This document shows positions 23,013 through 33,692 of a stretch of 64,000 nt of DNA, in pieces (within the stretch, counting starts at the first letter, position 1; the number at the start of each line of letters is the position of its first letter). The position numbers and the translations under genes were made by a program. Source of the stretch: Podospora pseudocomata (taxonomy: Eukaryota > Ascomycota > Sordariomycetes > Sordariales > Podosporaceae); the NCBI RefSeq assembly GCF_035222375.1, contig NW_026946366.1, positions 1,550,001-1,614,000 of the forward strand, in the 5' to 3' direction. Under the pieces are notes generated by a model. That model was not told where the DNA came from. It worked only from the letters and a program-made list of their open reading frames with translations, and did not search any database.

Positions 23013-24656
23013 TCACGCCATCCTCCCCTTCCCCTTCCCATTACTTCCCCCCTGCACCCTAGGCCTATCCCTCCTCTCCCAAACCTGCAAATACGTCTCC
23101 CCCAGATAAAGCAGCTCCTCCCTAATCTTCTCCACAAACAAATCCTGCGCCACCACCCACTCCCCATCCCGGCTCTTATCCCTCAGCTGCACCTTCCACG
23201 TCTTTTTTTCCTCCCCCACCGCGCTATCCGCCACATCCTCCTTCTGCCTCACCGCCTCGTGCACCACATTCGCGACCAAATCATACCATATCGGCTCCCC
23301 CGGCTGGCAGTGACTAGGATCAGGCTCAACATACGGCCCGACATCCAAATTCCTCGCGTCAAACGTCACAATCGTCGGGTTGCGCTCAGAGACAAACTTG
23401 TTTTTGGAAAAGCGCTTCACATGAAAAACGAGGAACGGCGGGAGGGGGTGCATTAGTCTGTATCGCTTCCGCTGGGCGTTGAGTTCCTGGGCTTTCACGC
23501 CGTTGTATTTTGCCAGGAGTAAAGACAGTGGGACTTGAGGAATAATGTTGGCTTCTTGTTCGTCCTGAAACAAAGGCGCGGGAGGGAGGTCCAACGTGAG
23601 GAGTAAGAACCGAGAGATGTCCGTTTGGACTTGGGTAGACTCTTCAAACCGTAACCTGTCACTCGCGTCGGCTTTGGCGGTGATGGCTTGGGATTCTACT
23701 TTTAGCTTTCCCTGAAAGATGTGCTGGATGGGGGAGGAATGAGGTTTTGTCTTTGAGCCGCCTAGGCCGAGGTGGAGGTTGTTGAGATACCATGATAGGA
23801 ATTCCACCGGGTCGGACTGGGCCGTGAGGGTGAAGCGCTTGTTGGAGCGGAGGGAGATTTCTTGAAGGAGCTCGTGGGGGGAGACGTGGGATTTGAAGGC
23901 GCGAGGGTTCCAGATTTTGCGGAAGAGGATTGAGGTCCGTTTGACGAGCTCGTCGCGTTTGGAGAGGTCTTCTAGAAGGAAATAATTCCGTAGCGGGGAG
24001 ACGTGGGAGAGGGATTGGACTATGACGTTGAGGTAGTCGTTTTCTTTGATGTTGTTCATTCCTACGAAACCGGGGGTGTATTCTTTCCCGAGGAGGGTTC
24101 GGGAGGTGCGAGGTTTGCGATCGAACTCGGCGACTTCTTGTCGGGTGTAGCGCGGATCGGAGACGTATTTGATGTCGTCGAGGGACTTGCTCATGACTTC
24201 GTATCCTTCGGGTAACACGTACACCTTTTGGGTGCTCATGTTGATGTAGACGTGGTGGTCCTCGTCGAGCGCGTGGAAATAGGCGTGTGACTTTGGGCCA
24301 CGGCCTTGGAAGTATTTCCCGCATACTAAGCATGCGTATACGTTGATATTGGACAAGCTGATGGAACACAGCTTTTCGAAATCAAAGTCGAGGACGTTGC
24401 GATCGATGGTGTCGAGGTACAAGTCGTCGTAGCCGGCTGTCGGTGCAGCTTGTCTGATGGGCGCCTTTTCCTCCACTTCATCGTCAAAATCATCGCCCTC
24501 CTCCTCGTCTTCTATCCGTTGCAGTCCGTTCGTGTGGTTATCATCTCCGTTTGCGCTGGGGGTTAGGCTCTTGGTGTAGTCGTCGAATCTGGACTTCTTG
24601 GAGGCTGGTGAGCCTACTAGCTCCTCGAGAGCTTCTGACGCCTGACGCTTCGACAT
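23013..24656 (-). CDS. SAD1: U4/U6.U5 tri-snRNP protein SAD1 / USP39
   Basis: A single exon of 547 residues. After an acidic leader (residues ~45-65, EDEEEGDDFDDEVEE) comes a ZnF-UBP finger (LVCGKYFQGRGPKSHAYFH..HHVYINM). Then follows a ubiquitin-hydrolase fold (GFVGMNNIKENDYLNVIVQ, LRNYFL, SDPVEFLSWYLNNLH, FLVFHVKRF, YDLVANVVHEA). The position of the catalytic Cys in true USPs (GxxNxGNTC) is here NNIKENDY, so the enzyme is inactive, as known for Sad1/USP39. The protein is needed for splicing and assembly of U4 snRNA into U4/U6 particles. It ends in a basic tail (GKGKGRMA). Confidence 0.95.
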   Translation of the reverse strand: MSKRQASEALEELVGSPASKKSRFDDYTKSLTPSANGDDNHTNGLQRIEDEEEGDDFDDEVEEKAPIRQAAPTAGYDDLYLDTIDRNVLDFDFEKLCSISLSNINVYACLVCGKYFQGRGPKSHAYFHALDEDHHVYINMSTQKVYVLPEGYEVMSKSLDDIKYVSDPRYTRQEVAEFDRKPRTSRTLLGKEYTPGFVGMNNIKENDYLNVIVQSLSHVSPLRNYFLLEDLSKRDELVKRTSILFRKIWNPRAFKSHVSPHELLQEISLRSNKRFTLTAQSDPVEFLSWYLNNLHLGLGGSKTKPHSSPIQHIFQGKLKVESQAITAKADASDRLRFEESTQVQTDISRFLLLTLDLPPAPLFQDEQEANIIPQVPLSLLLAKYNGVKAQELNAQRKRYRLMHPLPPFLVFHVKRFSKNKFVSERNPTIVTFDARNLDVGPYVEPDPSHCQPGEPIWYDLVANVVHEAVRQKEDVADSAVGEEKKTWKVQLRDKSRDGEWVVAQDLFVEKIREELLYLGETYLQVWERRDRPRVQGGSNGKGKGRMA

Positions 24657-24988
24657 CTCTGTATGTTTGGTGTATTTATGCGACTTGGATGATGGTGCAT
24701 GCCGTCGGCCGAACGCGAAATGCGCTTGTTGAGGCGTTGATGGACGTTGTCGTGCTTTTTCCCTAAGAGGACCGCGAAGTTGAGCATGGGCCTCAGGTCA
24801 ATCAATTCAATCGTCGGAGCAGCCCCACCAAAGCTTTGGCCGCCACACAGCCTTGGCACGGTCTTCGTGTGACGCTTGCCCAAATAGGCAGTTTGTGGAC
24901 TAAATTTCGTGCTGCGTCTCACACCAGAGAGGATGTTGGTGGCCAGGGGATACAATGTAGGTATACTATGGTGGAAACTACTACGCTA
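24657..24988. other. Intergenic: SAD1 promoter and gamma-tubulin complex gene 3' flank
   Basis: 332 bp, nothing recognised. Confidence 0.5.
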
Positions 24989-27742
24989 TCAGTCCTTGAT
25001 CCCAACCTCCAACATCTCGGCCAGCAGATCCCACTTCACGGCTGCCTGTTCCTTGCTGGCCCTCGCCACGCCCCTGAGCCCCCCAGCAACGAACCTCAGG
25101 TGTCTCTCAAAATCACCTTGATACTCCTTCAACAAGACATGGTGCGGTTTCCCCTCGTTAACCTTTGCGCTCTGTTTGATTTTCCACTCCAGACCTTGGT
25201 TTTCCTTGTCCGTGTCATCGTCTTCGTCATTTCTTCTCTTTGGTTTCGGTGTTGCTGCCGCACATTTGGCCTTGGCTTTCACTGGTGAGGTGTAAGGAGA
25301 AGAGATCACCGATAACCTTGTAATCTCATGTTCCTCCTTCTCCAGCCTCGCCATTTCTACTTTCTGCGCGTCCGCAACCTTGATAGCCAGATCAAAAATG
25401 TCCAGCATGCAGTCCCGAATAGGCTGCAATTTGGCGCCATGGCATGCCTCATGGATGATTCTGTTCACAAAGTTGGCATGGGCTTTGATCATGTCGTCCA
25501 CATCCCCCGCATCTCCCAAGTTAGCTCTTAGTTTTGCTGTGTTAGGAGCCAGCACGAGGGTCGTCAAGTAGGTAAGGATGGCGTCGCAGAACCAGAGGAG
25601 TTTCGTTCGCAGCATGTAGTATTGCCCCATTGGACCAGTCGCAGCGAGGCTTCCTCGGGGGTGGAAATTCTTGACTGGATGCTTCAAGACATGTATCGCT
25701 CTGCGGACCTGCAGCAAAAAGGTGAATATCGTCTGATATCCCTGTATTGACTCCTTTGTGACTACAATCTGCACTGGCCAGTTCAGACGACACCCAAGAC
25801 GGATAGCAGGGAGGTTGACTCGAACAGAGCTCCGGCCAGCAATGACACTGTGAACAACAGTACGAGGATCGATTTCGGCAAAGATGCGGTAGTTGTCGAG
25901 AGATGCCGAGAAAGCCTCCTGAGCAATCTCGGTCAACGTAAAACGATCTTTCCAGCTGCTGCTAAAGTTGTCGAGGTGTCTGAAGACAGCCGAGGCCAAG
26001 GCGTCGGATTTGGAGCCGTCCGACATGAGGTATACTTCTTCAAGCATGTCTAGACTCTGGAGCAGTCCATAAGAGTTGTAGAGTAGCTCTTGAAGAGTGG
26101 CCGCTGCAGTGTGGTGCTTGCTCTGGATCCACGCATCAAAGGCGGCGCTGAAGAGCTCCGAAAAGGGGGCGAACTCCAGGTGGTCTGGGCAAACAGTAGC
26201 AAAGTCCATCCTGGGTTCGTCTGTTGCTCGGTATTTGCTGGCGGCCGCATGTCGCTTCATGTTTTTCAACACCACAATACTTTTGCCCGCAGTGAATATT
26301 CTGTGGATAGCAGGTTTGAGAAAACGCGGTGCGTGCAGGTGGCCTTCTGGGGAGCGCAGCAAGTTGAACTGTCCCTTCCAAATATGAGGCAACGGAAGCT
26401 TGGTAGAGGACTCCGACACAAAGAATGTTCGGTCCCCGGGCAGAAGTCTTCCTTCTTCCATCCACAGGCGAATTGGCTTGAGATAGATCTGAAAACAGTC
26501 GAGAAATAAACTACCTAAAAGATGGTAGGTGTCCCGGTGCGCTTGGAGCTGAGCCATCCCCGCCGCATCGTATAGTAGCTCAAGATATCGGAAACCATGA
26601 GTGTTTCTTTCCTCCTGAAGCTGACGGATGATATCCGAGAGCGCATAGAGTGGTTTCAGAATCGGCTGCACTTCGGTCAAGATGCCCACCAAGCTCACCA
26701 CCACATCCTCCTTAATCGCAACATATCTGCCTTGAATTCTCGCCAACTTTCCGTCGAGCGAGGTCAGGGCCTTTTGTAGAGAACTCCCAAAGACCTGCAA
26801 GAGAGGCGACTGTGCTTTCCTTTTGGAAAAGGCTCGTAAAGGTGCGAGCTTACGACCGCACTCAGCAAAGGAGTTAAAGAGAGCGGTTGATGCTTCCGTT
26901 GAAATCCCTTGGAGCTGGTAGAGCGGACTTGGGCTACAGTCCGCATCGAAAAAGGTTGTCGGTAAGCCACTAAGCATAAACAACACCTCTCGGAGCAACT
27001 GTAATGTTGATATGGTCACTTTTTCAGGCTGTTCTCCTCCATTCTTTGTTGAAGCGTCTCGCCATGACAATGCTTCCTTGACATGTTGCAGCAGCTCTTC
27101 TCCTTGGGGTTTGAACGCACTGTCCAATGCTGTGCATGGTGCTCTGTCGTCTACCGAGGAAGCTGATGTGAGTGATTCAACGGAAGCGACCGTTCTGAGG
27201 TCGGCGACCTCTTCGTCGTCACTTGAATCTGGGGCGTGGCGGTTGAAGAGCCAAATGTCTCGTTCCTGTACCCAACCATCTTCTCTGGCAATGTCTTTCC
27301 ATGTTAACTTTGGTGGGGGTATTTCCTCGGGTACAATGAGCGCGTCAAGCGCAGTGAGGTCAGTCTTTTGAGCCGGCTGGTCGGCGAGCTCGAGGAGAAA
27401 GTGGAAGACATCAGGCGTAAATTTGTTGTGATGCGGTTCCAGTGCCTCGAGTCGCTTGCGAAAAGCATCTGCAAGTGCATCCCTTCCAACGACACGGAAA
27501 CGTTCCTCCAGGCCCTTGAGTCTGTCTTCGACCTCAAACTGATTGGTCCTAAGATAAGTATGGTTGCGAAGAAGACGGAGAACAGCCTCCCGAAAAATAT
27601 CTCGGGTCTCTTGATCAGACTTATGTCGTGTTAGTCAAACTGAGGATCACAGCCAAGCCTTGGTGGAACTTACTTCGGGAATCCCAACGATGGCGTCCAC
27701 CAGTTCATCGGTCGAGGCACCCAGTTGCGCGAGAAAAGCCAT
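24989..27742 (-). CDS. Gamma-tubulin complex component (Spc97/Spc98 family, GCP5-type)
   Basis: Exon 1, 27742-27674 (MAFLAQLGASTDELVDAIVGIPE), joins exon 2, 27619-24989, across a 54-bp intron (GTAAGT..ACATAAG), giving 899 residues. Recognisable GCP features are the N-terminal WKDIAREDGW..RDIWLFNRH, the grip1 region (LLREVLFMLSGLPTTFF, GFRYLELLYDAAG, IYLKPIRLWMEEGRL, FFVSES) and grip2 (LDMLEEVYLM, WPVQIVVTKESIQGYQTIFTFLLQVRRA, LWFCDAILTYL, FVNRIIHEA). The protein is a structural subunit of the gamma-tubulin ring complex that nucleates microtubules at spindle pole bodies. The GCP5 rather than GCP4/GCP6 assignment is from length and the IWLFNRH-like motif, and is moderate. The ORF from 27127 alone misses ~200 N-terminal residues. 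Confidence 0.88.
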
Positions 27743-28499
27743 GCTGATCTGGTCTCCCTAAGCGGAGCATTCTGCCAACACGGATTTCAAAAACCCAGAT
27801 GCCGCCTCAAGGTCAAGGGGTGGATGCAGGCTCCGCGCTGGCTCACTGTCCGAGGATGTTTGTTGTTTTAAGCTTTCTTGAGTGGGACGCGAAACGGGAG
27901 ACCACTTTACGCGGTACCCTAGTTACATGCTGAAGTGGTTTGGGAATAACCGACACGAGATGCTGCAACACCACACCTTGTGTTCCAAGTCCACACGAGG
28001 TAATGTAATGGAAAAGAGACCAGACGCTCTCCAATGCGAAGCTTATCATGTTTATATCTTTTTCGACACAAAAGAGAGTTAAGAATCGTCAACTGGTCAA
28101 GTCTTCCAGAAGACTTGAAGAACTCTACGCACGGGCCACGAAGATAAGAGCTGATCGTCGCTTATCGCTGACATCAAACCGCCTGCCGCCCCTTTTCGTG
28201 AATTTTTCGGCCCGCATTTGGTTCCACTGCGCTGGGCGCTGCTTTAATTGCCATCCACCCAGTCCAACGTGCCGAAGGGACCAGCCAACGGCTGATTTGA
28301 ACGACGCAGCTCGGGTTTGGCGTCGCAACCATCAACCAACAAAAGACACACTCGACCGACGCTTCAAACACGCCGTCACGACCATTTTGACCTTTCTTAA
28401 CACCGAAATTACATCACAGGCTCCAAGGCCGTATTCGCCGGCAGTTGACACCGATACGAGAACCCCACGACATACCGACCCCTCGGCGGATTCGCAAGG
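27743..28499. promoter_or_regulatory. Divergent promoter region (GCP gene / KTR gene)
   Basis: 757 bp separate the two start codons. Short ORFs here look random, and no clear TATA box was seen. Confidence 0.4.
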
Positions 28500-29802
28500 A
28501 TGGCCATTGCTCGCCCCGTAAGGGTCCTGGGCTTTGCGGCCGTGGTGATGTGGTTCTTCTTCATCTGGCAGGTCTTGAAACCGACATCACCACCAAAACA
28601 CAAGGCCAAAGAGATCATCAAGTCATTCGAACGAGATCCAAACCTAGACCGTACGCCAACCCCGTTTCCGATACACCATGGCATCGCGCGCTGACACTGC
28701 TATCAAACAGCAACGGGAGAGCCAGAAGGCATTTTAGTTCACGCATCCGAGGAATATGCACCCGGCCCCGCGGGCACCGCCCGAATCAATGCCACCCTAC
28801 TTGCCCTCGTACGAAATGAGGAGCTCAACGACATGCTCTCCTCCATGCGCGACCTCGAAAGAACATGGAACCACAAGTTCAACTACCCCTGGACCTTCTT
28901 CAACGATGTCCCTTTCACCGAAGAATTCAAGAAGAAGACGCAAGCTCTTACCAAAGCAGAATGCCGCTACGAACTCATCCCGAAAGAACACTGGGCTGTC
29001 CCCGAATGGATCAACATGGACCTCTACAAGGAATCCACCCAGATTCTCAAGGAAAAGAAGGTCCAATACGCCGACATGATTTCCTACCACCAAATGTGCC
29101 GCTGGAACAGTGGCCTCTTCTATCACCACCCTGCTTTGGCCAATACGCAGTACTACTGGCGCGTGGAGCCCAAGGTTCACTTCTTCTGTGATGTCGACTA
29201 TGATGTCTTCCGCTACATGCAGGACAACAACAAGACCTACGGCTTCACCATCAATCTCTATGATTCTCCCGACTCGATCCCTACTCTGTGGCCCGAGACC
29301 CTGAAATTCATTGCCGAGCACCCCGAGTATGTTCACGAGAACAACGCCATGGACTGGCTGACGGATAAGGTCCGCCGGCCAGACCATAACAAGAAGGCTA
29401 ATGGATACTCGACTTGCCACTTCTGGTCGAACTTTGAGATTGCCGACATGAGCTTCTGGAGGAGCAAGGCGTATGAGGATTACTTCAACCACCTGGACCG
29501 GACTGGGAATTTCTTCTACGAGAGATGGGGTGATGCGCCGGTGCATAGCATTGGACTGGGATTGTTTGAGGATAAGAGCAGGATCCACTGGTATGTTGTC
29601 ACTCTAATGACTTTTGTGGGATATACGCTGACGAGTGACCGACAGGTTCCGCGATATCGGATACCAACATATCCCCTTCTTCAACTGCCCCAACTCGCCC
29701 AAGTGCAAGGGCTGTGTGACGGGTCGCTTCACGGACGGAGAGTCGTTCTTGTATAGAGAGGACTGCCGGCCAAACTGGTTCAAGTTTGTCAGTCAAGGGT
29801 AA
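28500..29802 (+). CDS. Alpha-1,2-mannosyltransferase, KTR/KRE2 family (GT15)
   Basis: Exons 28500-28650, 28711-29590 and 29646-29802 (introns GTACGC..CTGAC..ACAG and GTATGT..CTGAC..ACAG) give 395 residues. The type II topology has a short cytosolic tail and one membrane segment (residues ~8-26, VLGFAAVVMWFFFIWQVL). The lumenal GT15 domain has NYPWTFFNDVPFTEEF, YHQMCRWNSGLFYHHP, YYWRVEPKVHFFCDVDYDVF, KTYGFTINLYD, NGYSTCHFWSNFEIADM, FFYERWGDAPVHSI and HIPFFNCPNSPKCKGC. The CDVDYD cluster is the donor/metal site of Kre2. The enzyme adds alpha-1,2-mannose to O- and N-glycans in the Golgi with GDP-mannose and Mn2+. The frame is intact. Confidence 0.95.
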
Positions 29803-30218
29803 TGAGCTTGATGCTAACGTGGCTGCACTGTATACATTTTGATCATCGAGATCCTTGGCTTCTCTGGGACGGGGGTTTTATTTTGGATTATGACTATAAT
29901 CATGCACTCACACGCCACACAGGGGAAGGAATTTGGGAAAGACTGAGCGACAAAACAGGTGTCTGGCGCAAGCGGGGATTTTGACTGGTTTATTGGCTAT
30001 TCTAATGAGGCTGTTACATATACATACTACGAAAAAGGGGGGTAACGTTAGGGGTGGAAGGGAGGCTACACGGCTTGGTGTAGAGGGCAACAAAGAATTA
30101 TGCAAAAAGTAAATGCATACAGCATGTTGTGTGAGAGAGGGGCTTCACTGCTCATGTTTTACTAGGTTAAATAGAAGAAAAGAAGATGCGACAACCAAAC
30201 CTGGCTAATGACGTCTCT
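29803..30218. other. Intergenic between convergent genes
   Basis: 3' flanks of the mannosyltransferase and MORG1 genes; nothing recognised. Confidence 0.5.
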
Positions 30219-31620
30219 CTAGAGCTCGCCATACACGTTGACCACCCCACTGGTACCCCCAACACAGAACTGGTTCCCAAAACCCCCTTCCTTCCACGCG
30301 ATACAACTAACCACATTCTTCCTCGCCTTTTCTTTCCCATCTCTCCCGATAGTAACCTTTTTGTTACTGGCATCACCACCCCACGGCACCGGCACCGTGG
30401 CGACCAGCTTTCCAGTGAGCAAATCCCACGCCCAAATCTTGCCCTCCTCCTGACTGGTTGTTCCCGTCACCCCCGCCGCCTCGGAAGTGAGCTCATCCCC
30501 CGCAACAACATACCTCTCCTTCCCACCAAGACAACTCTGCACTCTTAATTCAGTGTTTTTCCAACCCGGGTGCTCGTACGTCTTTAAGCAAGTCCCATCC
30601 CGGCGATCAAACAGCCGCATCTTGCTGTCCAACCCCCCCACCAGCACCGTTTTTCCATCTTTAGACAAACTCAAGCTCGTGACCGGCGTGCCAATGACAT
30701 CTGTGGTACACCGTCCCATACGAATGTCATAACTCCTCACTCTGCCGTCTACACTCCCGGTTATGAGCTCTGGGTTCCCATTTTGGGGGACAGCAAGAGA
30801 AGTGATCGCGTCTTTGGCGTCGCTCAGTACTTGGACAGGTTTGTTGCTGTTGGATTTGACGTCCCAGATTCGGACGGTTGTGTCGTGGCCGCCGGATATG
30901 ACGAGGCTGTCGTCGTGGCCGGAGAAGAGGACTGCGTTTACGCGGCCGGTGTGGGAGTGGGCTGTGGAGGCTGAGCCGAGGCGGCGGAGAGGGAGGGCGG
31001 TGGTTACGTCCCAGAGGAAGACGGTGCGGTCGCCGCCGGAGGAGGCGAAGCGGTCGTTGAGGGAGGAGACGCTTAGGGAGAGGACTTCGTAGGTGTGGGC
31101 GCCGGTGTAGGTTTGGATGAGGCGGCCGGTGGGGGGTGAGTTGGGGAGGGGGGAGGGGGTGGTGGAGGTGGGGTTGTAGAGGCGGATGGAGCGGTCGGAG
31201 GAGCCGGTTAGGATGTAGGTTGAGGGGGGGGAGGAGTAGGTTAGGGCGTGGATGGGGCCTGGTGAGGGGGTCAGTAAGTGGTTTCTTCAAGGGGAGGCGG
31301 GTCAAGGTCGTTGTGAATGTCTCTGTCTGTCTAATCGGCGTGTTGGCGGGTACTCGTGAAGGGGATGAGGGAGAATCAGCATGGAATATGGGGGGGATGA
31401 GTGGCCCTAAGACAGCGATGATCTCAAACTGTTCATCGTGGACAGTCAGATAGCTCAAGGCTTGAAGTGGGGCTCAGCTCATGTAAGCCCATAGGGAGAT
31501 GCAGTTAAGGGGGATCAATGTTGTCTGTAAGTACGCAGAAGGGTGTCATCAGAAGATGATTTGTTACCTACCATTGGACCCGACAAGCTGGGCTACAGGC
31601 CGTGTGGGAAATTCAGACAT
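30219..31620 (-). CDS. WD40 protein, MORG1/WDR83 type
   Basis: Exon 1, 31620-31572 (MSEFPTRPVAQLVGSN), joins exon 2, 31258-30219, in frame across an intron of 313 bp, long for this genome (GTAGGT..TACTGAC..CCAG). The 362-residue product starts the propeller directly at GPIHALTYS. About seven WD repeats follow, including ILTGSSDRSIRLYN, FASSGGDRTVFLWD, ISGGHDTTVRIWD, ITGSVDGRVRSYDIR and VGGLDSKMRLFD. It ends with CVGGTSGVVNVYGEL. MORG1 organises MAPK modules and is also found in spliceosomes; which role applies in this fungus is unknown. A 243-residue ORF overlapping in another frame is a codon-bias shadow. Confidence 0.88.
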
Positions 31621-33692
31621 ATTTCTTGAGATCCAGATGTTCTTCAGTCCCTTGGCGTGAATCTCCACCACCAGTCGCCCCTCAAGCCGCTATCACTCCC
31701 TCCGAAGCGCAAACCAGACGATGTGTAATACTAAAGAAGCTGCCACTTTTGTTTTATATAAAATATGCTGGTGTGGTATCCAACCAAGGGCGCCGTTCTC
31801 TTCGGTATGTTGACTTGGTTTGGGTTTAGTGATGATACGATTGAGCAGGCCTTGCACGCGATTACAGAGCTTTCGTTTGTAAACACATCCGGAGCGGTAT
31901 AGACAAGTTTGTAATCCTCAGCCGGATGATTACTGCAGAGACAGTTTACCGAATGGGTGGGTGAGATGGTGGTGTGTGTGGTACAAGTCAAGATGTGAGG
32001 TCGTTGTGGGACCCCCACTTTTCTGTGAACTGAGCGCGGTTAAAAGTGGGGCCGTTCAGCTCTCTTTGGCTTGTTTATTGGCCCGTGAGATTTCGGAATT
32101 CGGAGGTCAACGGCAGTGTACTACACTAAGTATTTGCTGTGGTCAGACAAGTCCCGTCCCTTGTCAGATCCTAATTGGACTTGGGGCCAATCATTCTATC
32201 GAATACATCAACTTGCAATTGAGAACTAGCCAACTCTAGTGTCAGCTATGCAGCGCTTATCATTGATAATAACTCGACTTCAGCCTGCTCAAACCTTTGA
32301 CTTCCAATTCCTATAAACCTGGAAGTCCTTGCATCAGAAGTTGAGAAAGGGAAAGAACGATCAGCTTGTTTGTCTCTTTCCAATCTCTGGGAAGGAACTC
32401 TCCGGATGGGACCTATCCCGGTCGGTACCTCCACTTTCAAAGGATCAGGTTTAGAAACCCCCCTCCGAGTGGGTGAATTTACGATGAGGTGATACCCAAC
32501 AGATCAATCAAGTACCACCCCTTTCTTGGCTTTCTGCTGATATGCATTCTGCGTGTTCCGTGCATGGCGCATACATCTCAGGCATACCGCTGTGGGTCTT
32601 TCTACTGGCATCTATCAACCGGCACCGGTCCTATGATCCTATCAGCAGAGTCTGTCAAGAACATAACATGCAACAGCATGGCACACTCTCTACTAGCGTA
32701 AATACAACATGGTGACACAACCTTATCGCTCCCCTACTATCGATCATCTATTTACATATACTTCCACTTCTTGGCTTTCTTGGTCCTTTTGCCCTCCAAA
32801 TTGTCCGATCCTGGGATTTCTGCATCATCCATGCTTCCTATCTGGGTAGGTGCACCGTCAGATTCTGTCACCGCCTCCAACTCGTTACTGACATTTTTTT
32901 TCTCTTCAGGGGCGTCAATGTCACCCCACGACTGCCCTGTTGCCGTGATCCTTCAATACAGTCAAAACAAGCCGCCGCTAGTGGAGGCTAGCGCCTGCCC
33001 ACCAACCCACGATGTCGCAGAGCAGACCACCTAAGACCGCAAGCGAACAGTCTCGCCCACTTTTCACCCGCTAGCTATGGGCCTAAATGTAACGGCAAAC
33101 CGTTGCTCAGCACTAAGGCCCGTTGTACATTATCATCGCAACAGGCAGCAAGATACCGGCCAGTCGGCTTTGGCGTTTGTGGCTGTAGCCATGGTGCGAT
33201 TTGACAAGACGATGACAACCGCATTTTTCACCTTAACCGAGTATGCCATAAACACTAGTTTGGTAACTAAGTGTCCTTATCGGTTTCGCCTCAAAGATAC
33301 CTCGCAGTCTCGGCACTTACAACGCCCCTGCATTACATGCTTTGAATTCCTGACTTGTCTCGAACCGAGGTCTACGCTCTATTACTCGCAGGAATAAACC
33401 ATCCGTCAGACATGCATCTTGAGACAGACGCACAGAATCGAAGATCGACTCCTGCAGCGATGAGAAGCCCCTGTCTATTCACAACCAAACTATCAGGATT
33501 CAGGGGTGTGCTTCCCTGCTTATTCCCCGACTCATGGGATACTTTCCGGTTGTATATAAGATGGCTTGAGCAGCGTTGCTCTGGAATGCTGTTTGTCGCA
33601 TGACAACTCTGCTTGGTTGATTTGCTTTCTCCCAAATCATCGTTCTGGTCTGACATAATCACCTCTATCCACGCTGCCGTGTCTCCTATACA
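31621..33692. other. Intergenic region upstream of the terpene cyclase gene
   Basis: About 2 kb with no complete gene. It holds the gene relic at 32752-32952 (listed separately). No other biosynthetic gene is visible. Confidence 0.5.
32752..32952 (-). pseudogene. Possible 3' fragment of a lost gene
   Basis: Read on the minus strand, an open stretch of 66 codons ends in a natural-looking basic C-terminus (GKRTKKAKKWKYM, then TAA). It has a protein-like acidic middle (SWGDIDAPEEKK, NELEAVTESDGAP). Just upstream the frame is closed by stops and no start or splice acceptor is convincing. It looks like the tail of a nuclear or nucleolar protein left after rearrangement, but I do not recognise the parent. 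Confidence 0.3.

Noticed and set aside
30727-31458. 243-codon minus-strand ORF overlapping MORG1
   Set aside because: It is a Pro/His/Arg-rich out-of-frame reading; the WD40 frame explains the DNA.
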